Source: Pseudomarimonas sp964350895 (GTDB lineage: Bacteria; Pseudomonadota; Gammaproteobacteria; Xanthomonadales; Xanthomonadaceae). Taken from it: a stretch of 39,753 bases of DNA. The notes beneath the pieces are model-generated. The model did no database searches. It saw nothing but the letters and a program-made list of their open reading frames with translations, and was not told where the DNA came from. Position numbers and translations under genes: made by a program. Location: NCBI GenBank assembly GCA_964350895.1, contig CAYGMG010000017.1, positions 1-39,753 on the forward strand, given 5' to 3'. The first letter of the stretch is position 1. The number at the start of each line of letters is the position of its first letter. Below, one piece after another: positions 26,772 through 36,390 of the stretch.

Positions 26772-28127
26772 ATGAACATGCTGTTTACGCGGCGCACTGC
26801 CGTCTTCCTGCTGCTGGCCCTTGCCTGCAGCATCCTGCTGTTTCGCCCCGACGCGCTGGCGCGCCAGGACCCGGGCGCGGCCGACCACGAGCATGCCTCG
26901 CACCAGTCGGATGCGCAGCAAGCCGGATCGAGTACGGATCACGCTCACCACGGGCAGGTTCTGGCCGCTGCCCAGGCAACGCCCGCAGCGACCGCGACGC
27001 TGGCCCTGCCGGACGCGCCGGCGGCGCTGTACGTCTGCCCGATGCACCCGCAGATCCGCAGCGCCGAGCCCGGCCGTTGCCCGATCTGCGGGATGCAGCT
27101 GGTCGCTCGCGGGAAGCAGTCCACCGCCGAGGATGCGCCCGAGATCGTGGTCGACGGCAGCCTGCGGCAGTCGCTTGGCCTGCGCAGCGAAGCAGTGGAA
27201 CGCCGGGTGTTGGAGCCGCTGGTCGAGGCGCCGGCCCAGGTGATGATCGATCAGGACCGCATCGTCCATCTGCACGCGCGGGTCGCCGGCTGGATCGAGG
27301 TCCTGCATGTGCATGCGCTGGGCGAGACGGTGAACGCCGGGCAGGTGCTGATGGAGCTCTACGCACCGGACCTGGTCGCCGCCCAGGAGGACTATCTGAT
27401 CGCCCTGCGCACCGGCGGCAGCGGCTCGCGGGCGCAGCGCGCGGCGGCCACCCGGCTGCGCGTGCTGGGCGTCGACGACGCCTTCATCGACGCCCTGGCC
27501 AAGCGCGGCAGCTCGCTGCAGCGGGTGCCGGTGCGCGCGCCCGGCGCCGGCGTGGTTACCCAGCTCGACGTGCGACACGGGATGTATGTCACACCCTCGA
27601 CCACCATGCTGGAGATCGCCGATCTGTCCAGCGTCTGGGTGATGGCCGAGATCTTTCCCGAAGAGCGCGAGCGGCTCGGCACAGGCGAAATCTTTGCCAC
27701 GCTGCGTCTTGAGGGCGTGCCCGACCGACTGTGGCGCGGCGAAGTGGGCTACGTCTATCCCACCCTCGACGAGACCACCCGCACCCTGCGCCTGCGGATT
27801 CCGGTGCCGAACCGCCGCGGCCTGCTCAAGCTCGGCCACCTGATGCGCGCCAGCCTGCGGGGCGAAGCCGGCGAGCCGGTGCTGACGGTGCCCAGCGAAG
27901 CGGTGATCCGCAGCGCCGATGGCGAGCGCGTGGTGCTGGATCTTGGCGATGGTCGCTATCGCCCGGTAGCGGTGGGCACTGGCCTGCGCGCTGCCGGCTA
28001 TACCGAGATCGTCGAAGGTCTGGACGCCGGGCAGCAGGTCGTGGTCTCGGCGCAGTTCCTGCTCGACTCCGAAGCCAGCCTGCGCGCAGGCCTTGGGCGG
28101 CTGGAGGCCGGCGTCCATGAACACTGA
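26772..28127 (+). CDS. cusB: CusB-type efflux RND periplasmic adaptor with heavy-metal-binding domain
   Basis: The product has 451 residues. A membrane anchor or signal (RRTAVFLLLALACSILLF) is followed by a His-rich stretch (DHEHASHQSD, DHAHHGQ). A heavy-metal-binding domain follows, YVCPMHPQIRSAEPGRCPICGMQL, recognised by paired CPMHP and CPICGM. The membrane fusion domains come next: a barrel-sandwich around AGWIEVLHVHALGETVNAGQ, a helical hairpin and beta-barrels (WVMAEIFPEERERLGTGE). It links the CusA pump to an outer-membrane channel for Cu(I)/Ag(I) export and may hand over metal through the N-terminal domain. It lies 33 bp upstream of cusA in one operon. No cusC or cusF is nearby, so the outer-membrane channel is encoded elsewhere. 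Confidence 0.93.
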   Translation: MNMLFTRRTAVFLLLALACSILLFRPDALARQDPGAADHEHASHQSDAQQAGSSTDHAHHGQVLAAAQATPAATATLALPDAPAALYVCPMHPQIRSAEPGRCPICGMQLVARGKQSTAEDAPEIVVDGSLRQSLGLRSEAVERRVLEPLVEAPAQVMIDQDRIVHLHARVAGWIEVLHVHALGETVNAGQVLMELYAPDLVAAQEDYLIALRTGGSGSRAQRAAATRLRVLGVDDAFIDALAKRGSSLQRVPVRAPGAGVVTQLDVRHGMYVTPSTTMLEIADLSSVWVMAEIFPEERERLGTGEIFATLRLEGVPDRLWRGEVGYVYPTLDETTRTLRLRIPVPNRRGLLKLGHLMRASLRGEAGEPVLTVPSEAVIRSADGERVVLDLGDGRYRPVAVGTGLRAAGYTEIVEGLDAGQQVVVSAQFLLDSEASLRAGLGRLEAGVHEH

Positions 28128-28160
28128 GTTGCGCTTTCCTGCCGACGCGGGCGCTCAGCC

Positions 28161-31100
28161 ATGATCGCCGCCCTGATCCGCGCCTCGCTGGCGCATCGCG
28201 GCCTGGTCCTGCTGCTCTCCCTGCTGCTTGCGCTGGCGGCGATCCAGGCCACCCGCAGCCTGCCGGTGGACGCGATCCCCGACCTCTCCGACGTGCAGGT
28301 CACCGTACGCACCCAGTGGCCGGGCCAGTCGCCGCAGCTGGTCGAGGACCAGCTGACCTATCCGCTGGCCTCGCGCCTGCTTGCGGTACCCGGCGCGCGC
28401 CACGTGCGCGGCTTTTCGATGACCGGCGACTCCTTCGTCTACGTGCTGTTCGAGGACGGCACCGATCCCTACTGGGCGCGCTCGCGAGTGCTCGAGTACC
28501 TCAGCCAAGCGCGCGGCGAGCTGCCGGCCGGGGTCGAGCCGGCCCTGGGGCCGGACGCCACCGGCGTCGGCTGGGTCTACCAGTACGCCCTGGTTGATCG
28601 CAGCGGCGGCCATGACATCTCCCAGCTGCGCGCACTGCAGGACTGGTTCCTGCGGCTTGAACTGCAGGCCCTGCCCGGGGTGTCCGAAGTGGCCACGGTG
28701 GGCGGAATGGAGCGCCAGTACCAGGCGATCATCGACCCGCTGGCCTTGCGCCAGTTCGGGGTGACGCTGGACGTGGTTGCGGCGCGCATCCGCGCTGCCG
28801 GCGCTGAACGTGGCGGATCACTGATGGAGATTGCCGAGGGCGAGCTCAGCCTGCGCGGCATCGGCTTCCTGCGCGAGCTGGAAGACCTTGCCCAGGTCCC
28901 GCTGGGCGTGCTCCGCGACGGCGTGCCGGTGTTGCTCGGGGACGTCGCCGAGATCCGCTACGGCGCCGGGCCGCGGCAGGGCATCGCGGAGCTGGACGGC
29001 GAGGGTGAGGTGGTCGGCGGCATCGTGGTCATGCGCGACGGCGGCAATGCGCGCTCGGTGATCGCCGCGGTGCAGGCCCGGCTTGATGCGCTGGCCGGCA
29101 GCCTGCCGGAGGGCGTGGAGATCGTCACCGTCTACGACCGCTCGCAGCTTATCGATCGCGCGGTCTCCCACCTGTCGGGCAAGCTGGTCGAGGAGATCGC
29201 CGTCGTTGGCCTGGTCTGCCTGCTCTTCCTTGGCCATTTCCGCTCGGCCCTGGTGCCGGCCCTGCTGCTGCCACTGGGCGTGCTGCTGGCGCTGGCGATC
29301 ATGCGCATGCAAGGGATCAATGCGCACATCATGTCGCTCGGCGGCATCGCCATTGCCATCGGCGCGATGGTCGACGCGGCCATCGTCCTGGTCGAGAACG
29401 CGCACAAGCAGATCGAGCATTTCCGCGAGCGCCACGGCCGCGCGCCCAGCGAGCCGGAGCGCCGCGGCCTGATCGCGGCGGCCGCGGTCGAGGTCGGTCC
29501 GGCGGTCTTCGTCTCCCTGCTGATCATTGCGCTGAGCTTCCTGCCGGTGTTCCTGCTGGAGTCCCAGGAGGGCCGGATGTTCGCCCCGCTGGCCTTTACC
29601 AAGACCTGGGCCATGCTGGCTGCGGCCCTGCTCGCGGTCACTCTTGGCCCGGTGCTGATGGAACTGCTGGTTCGCGGGCGGATTCGCAGCGAGAACGAGC
29701 AGCCGCTGTCGCGCGCCCTGATCGCCGCCTACCGGCCGGTGCTGCGAGCTGTGCTGCGCTGGCCGAAGGCGACCATGCTGCTGACCATCCTGCTTGCCGC
29801 CAGCGCGCTGTGGCCGCTGCGCCAGCTTGGCAGTGAGTTCATGCCCGAGCTGGAAGAGGGCGATCTGATGTACATGCCAACGACCTTGCCCGAGCTGTCC
29901 CCGGGCAAGGCCCAGCAGCTGCTGCAGCAGACCAGCCGGCTGATCCGGCAGAGCCCCGAGGTGGCCCATGTGTTCGGCAAGATCGGCCGCGCCGACAGCG
30001 CCACCGACCCGGCACCGCTGTCGATGATCGAGACCACCATCCAGCTGCGGCCGCGCAGTGAGTGGCGTGCAGGGATGACGCTTGATGCGCTGATTGCCGA
30101 ACTCGATGCGCGTCTGCAGATACCCGGGCTGACCAATGCCTGGGTACAGCCGATCCGCACCCGCATCGACATGCAGGCCACCGGCCTGCGCACCCCGCTG
30201 GGCGTGCGCCTGGCCGGCGACGACCTGGACCAGCTGACCCGGCTTGCCACCGAGGTCGAACAGGCGCTGTCCGGGGTGCCTGGCATCCGCTCGGCGTTTG
30301 CCGACCGCGGCGCTGTAGCGCGCAGCCTGGAGATCCGTCCGCGACGCGAGGATCTGGCCCGCTATGGCGTCGAGATGGTCGATTTCATGGACTGGCTCGG
30401 CGAGGCGGTCGGCGGCGCGCCGATCGCCACCGCCTACGAAGGGCGGCAGCGCTTTCCGGTCGCCATGCGTCTGCCCCAGCATGTCCGCGACAGTCCCGAG
30501 GCGCTGGCGGAACTGGGTGTGGTGACAGCTTCGGGCGTGCAGCTTCCGCTGGGCCGGCTGGCTGACATCGAGCTGGTCAGCGCGCCGGCGATGATCCGCA
30601 GCGAGAACGCTCGGCTCACCGCCTGGGTATTCGTCGACACCGACACCCGCGATCTGCTCGGGACCCTGCGCGCCGCCGATGCCGCCCTGCGTGAGCGGGT
30701 CAGTCTGCCGCCGGGAGTGAGCCTGGGCTGGGCTGGCCAGTACGAGTACCTGACCCGCGCCGCCGAGCGACTGGCATTGGCGGTACCCGCCACCCTGGCG
30801 ATCATCCTCGTCCTGCTGTACATGGTGTTTCGCCGTTGGCCCGATGCGCTGATCGTCCTGCTCACCGCGCCGCTGTCGGTGGTTGGCGGAATCTGGCTGT
30901 TGTGGGCGCTGGACTACGCGCTGTCGGTGGCGGTGGCGGTGGGCTTTCTCGCCCTGTTCGGAGTCGCCGCGGAGTTCGGCGTGGTGATGCTGATCTACCT
31001 GGCCCAGGCGGTGCGCCGGGCGCGCGAGGAGGATCGCCTCGGCACCCCCGAGCAGCTCGATGCCGCGCTGGAGGAGGGCGCCGTGCTGCGCGTGCGGCCC

Positions 31101-31295
31101 AAGGCAATGACCGTGCTCACCCTGCTGGCCGGGCTGACCCCGATCCTGCTCAGCGAGGGAACCGGCGCGGCGACCATGCAGCGCATCGCCGCACCGATGC
31201 TCGGCGGCATGCTCTCGGCACCGCTGCTGTCACTGCTGCTGATTCCGGCGATCTACCGCTGGTGGCTGGGCCGTGACCTGCCTCGGACCGGCTGA
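28161..31295 (+). CDS. cusA: CusA-type heavy-metal efflux RND permease
   Basis: The product has 1044 residues, the usual length of CusA/CzcA pumps (about 1040-1050). The N-terminus has the family pattern LPVDAIPDLSDVQVTVRTQWPGQSPQLVEDQLTYPL, shown here only as a description of positions 35-70. Two blocks of six membrane helices flank periplasmic domains. RIDMQATGLRTPLGV contains the Met region associated with Cu(I)/Ag(I) pumps rather than Zn/Co/Cd pumps. The GVAAEFGVVMLIYLAQ stretch is also typical. The last gene of the operon, ending 10 bp before the convergent HDOD-type gene. Substrate assignment to copper/silver is inferred from the CopL-like and CusB neighbours. Confidence 0.95.
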   Translation: MIAALIRASLAHRGLVLLLSLLLALAAIQATRSLPVDAIPDLSDVQVTVRTQWPGQSPQLVEDQLTYPLASRLLAVPGARHVRGFSMTGDSFVYVLFEDGTDPYWARSRVLEYLSQARGELPAGVEPALGPDATGVGWVYQYALVDRSGGHDISQLRALQDWFLRLELQALPGVSEVATVGGMERQYQAIIDPLALRQFGVTLDVVAARIRAAGAERGGSLMEIAEGELSLRGIGFLRELEDLAQVPLGVLRDGVPVLLGDVAEIRYGAGPRQGIAELDGEGEVVGGIVVMRDGGNARSVIAAVQARLDALAGSLPEGVEIVTVYDRSQLIDRAVSHLSGKLVEEIAVVGLVCLLFLGHFRSALVPALLLPLGVLLALAIMRMQGINAHIMSLGGIAIAIGAMVDAAIVLVENAHKQIEHFRERHGRAPSEPERRGLIAAAAVEVGPAVFVSLLIIALSFLPVFLLESQEGRMFAPLAFTKTWAMLAAALLAVTLGPVLMELLVRGRIRSENEQPLSRALIAAYRPVLRAVLRWPKATMLLTILLAASALWPLRQLGSEFMPELEEGDLMYMPTTLPELSPGKAQQLLQQTSRLIRQSPEVAHVFGKIGRADSATDPAPLSMIETTIQLRPRSEWRAGMTLDALIAELDARLQIPGLTNAWVQPIRTRIDMQATGLRTPLGVRLAGDDLDQLTRLATEVEQALSGVPGIRSAFADRGAVARSLEIRPRREDLARYGVEMVDFMDWLGEAVGGAPIATAYEGRQRFPVAMRLPQHVRDSPEALAELGVVTASGVQLPLGRLADIELVSAPAMIRSENARLTAWVFVDTDTRDLLGTLRAADAALRERVSLPPGVSLGWAGQYEYLTRAAERLALAVPATLAIILVLLYMVFRRWPDALIVLLTAPLSVVGGIWLLWALDYALSVAVAVGFLALFGVAAEFGVVMLIYLAQAVRRAREEDRLGTPEQLDAALEEGAVLRVRPKAMTVLTLLAGLTPILLSEGTGAATMQRIAAPMLGGMLSAPLLSLLLIPAIYRWWLGRDLPRTG

Positions 31296-31305
31296 ATGAC
31301 GCGGC

Positions 31306-32925
31306 TCAGCTGCCCTCGGCCGTCGGCGCGGCAGCCTGGCGCTGCGCGCGCTGGGCCTTGATCAGCCGGGTGAATTCGGCGCCGAACACGCTGGCCATGG
31401 CGCGCACGGCTGCGTACTTCGGGTTGTCCATCAGCTGTCCGCTATCCCCGGCGTCGGCCCACCAGAAACCCATCGGCGCCTCGTTGACCTGGACCGTGGC
31501 CAGGGCAAAGCCGCCGGCGGGCGGCCAGCCGGAGAGCGCGGCAGGCAGCTTGCCGCGTGCTGCCATCAGCTGCTGGGGCTGGATGCACAGGGCGCCATGC
31601 GCATCGCCGAGCAGGCGCGCCAGCAGGCCGAGCTGGGTCGGCGCAAAGCTGATCCGGCGCACCGCCGCGGCGTCGCCAAAGCCGTAGGAAACATAGTTTG
31701 CCCAGCGTTCTGGCTGCTTCATGCGCAGGAACAGCGCGCAGCGCGGCATTCCGCGCGAGGCCAGCAGACCCGCCGTGGCAGCGAGAAACTCGGCCAGCGT
31801 AGCGAAGCCGCCGGTGCGACAGCGGCTGAGATAGTCGCTGCCTGCGGCCGGCTGCGGAGCGGGCCGGGCGACTGCCGCGACCTGCGCAGGAGCGGACGCC
31901 GGAGCCGTCTGCGCCTTGCTCGCCCGCGGCGCTTCTACGACCGGGTCGGCGCGCAGAGCATGGCGCGGCTGGCCGATGCGGATCAGCCGCGCCGCCGGCG
32001 CCAGCAGCCCACGCGTGTACAGGCGCTCGCCGCTGGCCTGGAGCGCTGCCCGGTGCATGTCCTGGATCACCTTGGTCAGCGGCCGGTTGAGACAGGTCGC
32101 GGTGGCCCGTACCAGGTGCAGCAAGCGCGGCGAATGCCAGTCGAGCTGGGCCTCCAGGGCCAGCGCATAGGCCAGCGCGCAGACCACATGCGGCTCGCGC
32201 AGCGGCCTTGCCAGCTCAGCTGGCAGGGTATCGGGCACATCGTTGTCGCGGGCGCGGCGCGCGGCGTTGCCGATCAGCCGCGGGCTCAAGCGCAGGCGCG
32301 AGGCGAGCGCCGCGGCGTCGGCGAACCCGAGGTCCTGCAGATGAAGCGCGTTGAGATCCTCGACCGCGCAGCCGAGCAGCGCCTGCTCGACGCGCTGGCG
32401 GCGCTCGCCCTGCGCTATGCGGCGCTCGATCTCCTGCGCCAGCGGCAGATCCAGCAGCGGCAGTTTCCAGCGCGCGACCCCCAGCAGGCTGGTGACCCAC
32501 AGCCGATACTCCGCGTCCGCGACCAGGCCATGGCTCATGAAGCGCGCCAGGAACAGGCTTGCCAGCCGGCTGTTGGCCATCGCCTGCAGGCACAGCCGAT
32601 GCGCGGGCTGCGCCGGATCGAGCCGGCCATCGCCCCAGGCCTTGAGTCGCTGTTGCACGCGCTGGCTGCCGAACATCCTGAGCACGTGCTGCAGCCCGCT
32701 GAGGTTGGCCGCGATCCGCGGCGAACGGTTGCCTTCGACCAGCAAGGACAGCCCCAGCGGCGGGTCGCCGGCAACTGCCGTCGCGGTCAGCTCCGGATCA
32801 TCGGCGTTGTGCAGCAGGGCCTGCCAAGCTGCCTCGTCACCCAGCGCCGGCAGGACCACCTCGCGCAGCCGGCCACGCCAGTCGTCAAGAGCCACGGCGG
32901 CCTGCGCGGGGGAAGCATGCGGCAT
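31306..32925 (-). CDS. HDOD-like domain protein with C-terminal GAF-like region
   Basis: The product has 539 residues, with no signal or membrane segment. The N-terminal part (about 40-230) looks like an HDOD domain: PPLGLSLLVEGNRSPRIAANLSGLQHVLRMFG resembles the usual Pro-Leu, asparagine and helical pattern. Further helices include ATATCLNRPLTKVIQDMHRAAL. HDOD domains lack the metal-binding His/Asp of HD hydrolases and serve in signalling scaffolds. A Pro/Ala-rich linker (about 335-365) leads to a C-terminal alpha/beta domain (about 370-530) that may be GAF-like (ALFLRMKQPERWANYVSYGFGD). The family call is moderate. It starts at ATG 32925 and is divergent from the CDF transporter. Confidence 0.65.
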   Translation of the reverse strand: MPHASPAQAAVALDDWRGRLREVVLPALGDEAAWQALLHNADDPELTATAVAGDPPLGLSLLVEGNRSPRIAANLSGLQHVLRMFGSQRVQQRLKAWGDGRLDPAQPAHRLCLQAMANSRLASLFLARFMSHGLVADAEYRLWVTSLLGVARWKLPLLDLPLAQEIERRIAQGERRQRVEQALLGCAVEDLNALHLQDLGFADAAALASRLRLSPRLIGNAARRARDNDVPDTLPAELARPLREPHVVCALAYALALEAQLDWHSPRLLHLVRATATCLNRPLTKVIQDMHRAALQASGERLYTRGLLAPAARLIRIGQPRHALRADPVVEAPRASKAQTAPASAPAQVAAVARPAPQPAAGSDYLSRCRTGGFATLAEFLAATAGLLASRGMPRCALFLRMKQPERWANYVSYGFGDAAAVRRISFAPTQLGLLARLLGDAHGALCIQPQQLMAARGKLPAALSGWPPAGGFALATVQVNEAPMGFWWADAGDSGQLMDNPKYAAVRAMASVFGAEFTRLIKAQRAQRQAAAPTAEGS

Positions 32926-33075
32926 CGGTTCTACCTGGGCGGCGAAGGGGCGTATCGAACCAGTCTAGTGGACTGCAAGGGACAAATCGAAAGCCCGCCG
33001 TGCACGCCCGACTCCCCGCTCCGCGGTGGCCGTCAAGGTAGGGCGGCGGCTCGTGGAAAGCGCTAGGCTTGCCCC

Positions 33076-33993
33076 ATGGGCACCGGCCACCAGCATTCCC
33101 ACTCAGCGCACGCCCACGATCCGGCAGCGCCCGGGCCCGGTGCCGGCGACGCCGGCCGGCGTGCCCACGCGCTGGGTATCGCCATTGCGATCACCTTCGT
33201 ATTTGCCGCGGTCGAGGCGATCGGCGGCTGGTGGGCCGGGTCGCTGGCCCTGCTCGGCGATGCCGGGCACATGGTCACCGACTCCGCCGCCCTGCTGCTG
33301 TCCTTTCTTGCCGCGCGACTGGCACAGCGCCCGCCCAGCGCGGCGATGAGCTATGGCTGGCGACGTGCCGAAGTCATGGCCGCCCTGCTCAATGCGCTGT
33401 TCATGCTGGCAGTGGTCGCCGTGCTGGTAATCACCGCGATCGACCGCCTGCGCTCGCCGGTGCCGGTGCAGGGCGGGCTGGTGATGCTGATCGCCGCGCT
33501 CGGCCTGTTGGTGAATCTTTTGGTGTTGTGGCAGCTGCACGGCGCGCACAGTCACGCGCTGAACATGCGCGGCGCGGTGCTGCACGTCATCGGCGACCTG
33601 CTCGGCTCGGTCGCCGCGCTGGCCTCCGGACTGGTGGTCTGGCTGACCGGCTGGGTGCGCATCGATCCGCTGCTGACCCTGCTGATCTGCGCCCTGATCC
33701 TGCTATCCGCGCTGCGCCTGCTGCGCGACGTGTTGGCGGTGCTGATGGAGGCGACACCCGCCGAGGTTGACCTCAACGCGATCCGCGAGCGCTTGCGCGC
33801 TCTCGACGGCCTGGAAGCGGTCCATGACCTGCACGTCTGGACCCTCGCCGGCGATCGCCTGCTGCTCACCGCGCAACGTCTGCTGCGCGATGAGTTCGGC
33901 ATCGCCCACGCCACCCTGCAGCCCGAGTCGCCCGCCTATCTGCGCGCCGCCGAGGCCGCGGGTGAGGCAGATATCGATGATCACTGCCACTGA
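33076..33993 (+). CDS. Cation diffusion facilitator (zinc exporter, CzcD/ZitB-like)
   Basis: The product has 305 residues. It begins with a His-rich tail (GTGHQHSHSAHAHD). Six membrane segments follow. The metal-site HxxxD motifs are in LGDAGHMVTDSAALL (helix 2) and AVLHVIGDLLGSVAAL (helix 5). A second His-containing loop is HGAHSHALNMRG. The C-terminal cytosolic domain has VHDLHVWTLAGDRLLLTA. This fits proton-driven export of Zn(II), perhaps Cd or Co. TAGGCT lies 6 bases upstream of the ATG without a Shine-Dalgarno, so the transcript may be leaderless. The 3' end is 12 bp from that of the photolyase-fusion gene. Confidence 0.94.
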   Translation: MGTGHQHSHSAHAHDPAAPGPGAGDAGRRAHALGIAIAITFVFAAVEAIGGWWAGSLALLGDAGHMVTDSAALLLSFLAARLAQRPPSAAMSYGWRRAEVMAALLNALFMLAVVAVLVITAIDRLRSPVPVQGGLVMLIAALGLLVNLLVLWQLHGAHSHALNMRGAVLHVIGDLLGSVAALASGLVVWLTGWVRIDPLLTLLICALILLSALRLLRDVLAVLMEATPAEVDLNAIRERLRALDGLEAVHDLHVWTLAGDRLLLTAQRLLRDEFGIAHATLQPESPAYLRAAEAAGEADIDDHCH

Positions 33994-34005
33994 GGCCGGC
34001 GCAGC

Positions 34006-36390
34006 TCAGCGTTGACTTGCGTCCTGCGCTGACAGGGCGATCTCGCGCATCAGACTGCCGGCCGCGGCCTGGCCACTGAGCCAGGCGGCCTCGATCCGTC
34101 CGCCAAGGCAGTAGTCGCCCGCGACCCGTAGACCGAGCTGGCTGTCGATCAGGCAGTCGACGCCCAGCGCCCGCTCGACCAGGGCGAAGCGCCAGCGATG
34201 TGCGGCGTGCAATCGCGCGCGTACACCCAGAATTTCGCCGAGCACGCTGGCGAGGGTCTGGCCGGCGGTTGCTGGATCGGTCTCCAGGTGCGCCCGGCTC
34301 CAGTCCGCCGTCGCATGGATGGTCCAGCGCCGGCCCGGCGGGCGGCCCGGGCGGCTGGCGTCGGCGGTGGCCCAGGCGAGCGGACCGCTGTCGCGAAGCA
34401 GATCGAGATCCGCCTCTGCATCGAGTTCCACCATGGCGGCCCAGCACGGCGCATAGACCGCATCGCGGACCCGCGCTGCCAGCGCCGCGGCGGGCGACTC
34501 CAGCAGGCTTGCGGCCTGCGGCGCCGGCGCACTGAGGATGATCTGCTCGGCCTCGACCACGATTGCTCCTGAGCCGTCCAGCAGGCGCCAGACACCGCCT
34601 TCGCGGACGATCCGTGCAACCGCCGTGCCGAGCAGCTGGTTGGCGCCGTCCAGCAGGGGCTTGACCAGCGCATTCATCGCCGGGGTGGCAACCAAGGCGT
34701 CGCCGAGCGCGGGCGCGGCACCGCAGCGCGGCTGCCAGCGGGCGAGCATCCCGGCATCGACCCAGCGCTCGGCCTGGCGCCGGAAGCGCGGATCTCGGAC
34801 GCGAAGGAACTGGGCGCCGTGGTCGAAGGGGCCGATCTCGCTGCGCCGCGTACTCAGCCGGCCGCCGACGCCGCGTGACTTGTCGACCACGGTGACCGCA
34901 TAGCCCTGGTCCAGCAGGGCTTGCGCGGCCGCGGCCCCGGCCATCCCGGCGCCGATGATCGCCACCCGCGGCAGGGCCGAACTGCCGCGCTGCACGCGGG
35001 CGGCATAGCGCGGCAGGTCAAGGCGGGCGGCGTGCGAGTCCAGCGAGCGGCCGCGCAGGCGGCCAAGGACCGGCTGCGGCGGATCGAACGGCCGGTCGAA
35101 CAGGCCAAGGCACCACCACAGCCCGCCATAGGAGGCCGGGTCATTGCCATCAAGCGCAAACCTGTGGTTAAGGTCGCGCAGCCGATGCATGGCCTGATCG
35201 AGGTTGCTGGACCAGCCGACCAGGGCCTTGCCCCAGGTCATGCGCAGGTTGTTGTGCAGCTCCCCGTGGCGCAGCAGGCTGGTCTGGGCCAGGTCCCACA
35301 GGGCCTCGCCGCTGCGCGCGCGGTGCAGGGCTTCATCGGCGTAGCGCGGACGCGGATCGCCGGCCCGCGCGCTGAAGCTTTCGGCGGCCCAGTCCGGCAG
35401 GACGGAGGGGCTATCGACATCGGCCGTATGCCAGCACCATTGCCAGGCCAGCTCGCGCCAGACCCACAGCTCGTCAAGAAACTTCTCCGCGCCCGGACCG
35501 CCCAGCGCCGCGGCCTCTCGCGCCAGTCGCCAGGGACTGACCATGCCGTAGTGCAGGTAGGGCGACATCCGCGACACGCCAAGCGGTGGGCCGACCGCGG
35601 CATCATTGCGCAGAGCGTGGTAGCGATGCAGGCCGCGCAACTTGAACGCCTCCCAGCGCGCATAACCGGCCTGACTGCCGCCCGGGCTGTCGGCCACCGG
35701 CGGCAGGGCGTGGTCGATCGGGCAGGCTGCGAGCGCTGCGCCCAGATCAAAGTCGCCCCAATCGATGCCTTGCACAGGCAAGTCCAGCCGGTCAGGCCAC
35801 ATCCGTGGCGCGGATGGCTCGGTCGTGCCTGCCGCCAGCTCCTCGTGGAAGCGTTTCTGCATGGCGCCGCGATAAGCGAAGGCCCGCTCGTAGCGCTTGC
35901 CGACAGCGCTCATCGGCACGATGCAGGCGGCGTCGACCGCCACACAGGCGACAGCGCAGCGCGATGCCCAGCGCTGGGTCCAGCGCGGAAATGGCGGTGC
36001 GGGATAGTCCTCGCAGATCAGAGCCGCGGCGCGCGGCAGCAGATCGGCGAGCCCGGCGCCATGGGTGATCCCGGGCAGATGGGTGAGATGGCGGATGCCG
36101 CGACGCGCCAGGGCATCGTGGTAGTCGCGGGCGCCCTGCAGGATGAAGGCGTGATGGCGATCGGCATCGAAACGATGGCCGCCGCCCAGGCCCTGGTAGA
36201 CCAGCACCGGCAGATCAAGCTCAGCGCCCAGGCACAGGGCCAGGTCCAGCGCCGGATTGTCATGCTCGCGCAGCGCATGATGGGCCCAGAGCAGCACGTA
36301 GTCGGCGTCGCTGCCGAGCGGCCGCGAATTGAGCGCCCGAACGCGCTCGTGCAGGCGCGCTGGAAGGCAGGAAGGCAGGATCTGTTGCAT
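34006..36390 (-). CDS. Fusion of class II-like DNA photolyase and FAD-dependent (renalase-like) oxidoreductase
   Basis: The product has 794 residues. Residues 1-465 look like a class II photolyase. The N-terminus has LHERVRALN and DNPALDLALCLG; further on come FLDELWVWRELAWQWCWHTAD, LHNNLRMTWGKALVGW and ALDGNDPASYGGLWWCLGLF. These parallel the C-terminal FAD-binding half of class II enzymes. Residues about 470-794 start with a Rossmann motif VAIIGAGMAGAAAAQALLDQ, continue with VDKSRGVGGRLSTRR and DHGAQFLRVRDP, and end with DYCLGGRIEAAWLSGQAAAGSL. This is a renalase-like NAD(P)/FAD oxidoreductase. Two separate FAD sites are therefore expected. The start is ATG 36390 without a clear ribosome-binding site; TAGGCT lies 6 bases upstream. 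Light-dependent repair is likely but unproven. Confidence 0.9.
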   Translation of the reverse strand: MQQILPSCLPARLHERVRALNSRPLGSDADYVLLWAHHALREHDNPALDLALCLGAELDLPVLVYQGLGGGHRFDADRHHAFILQGARDYHDALARRGIRHLTHLPGITHGAGLADLLPRAAALICEDYPAPPFPRWTQRWASRCAVACVAVDAACIVPMSAVGKRYERAFAYRGAMQKRFHEELAAGTTEPSAPRMWPDRLDLPVQGIDWGDFDLGAALAACPIDHALPPVADSPGGSQAGYARWEAFKLRGLHRYHALRNDAAVGPPLGVSRMSPYLHYGMVSPWRLAREAAALGGPGAEKFLDELWVWRELAWQWCWHTADVDSPSVLPDWAAESFSARAGDPRPRYADEALHRARSGEALWDLAQTSLLRHGELHNNLRMTWGKALVGWSSNLDQAMHRLRDLNHRFALDGNDPASYGGLWWCLGLFDRPFDPPQPVLGRLRGRSLDSHAARLDLPRYAARVQRGSSALPRVAIIGAGMAGAAAAQALLDQGYAVTVVDKSRGVGGRLSTRRSEIGPFDHGAQFLRVRDPRFRRQAERWVDAGMLARWQPRCGAAPALGDALVATPAMNALVKPLLDGANQLLGTAVARIVREGGVWRLLDGSGAIVVEAEQIILSAPAPQAASLLESPAAALAARVRDAVYAPCWAAMVELDAEADLDLLRDSGPLAWATADASRPGRPPGRRWTIHATADWSRAHLETDPATAGQTLASVLGEILGVRARLHAAHRWRFALVERALGVDCLIDSQLGLRVAGDYCLGGRIEAAWLSGQAAAGSLMREIALSAQDASQR

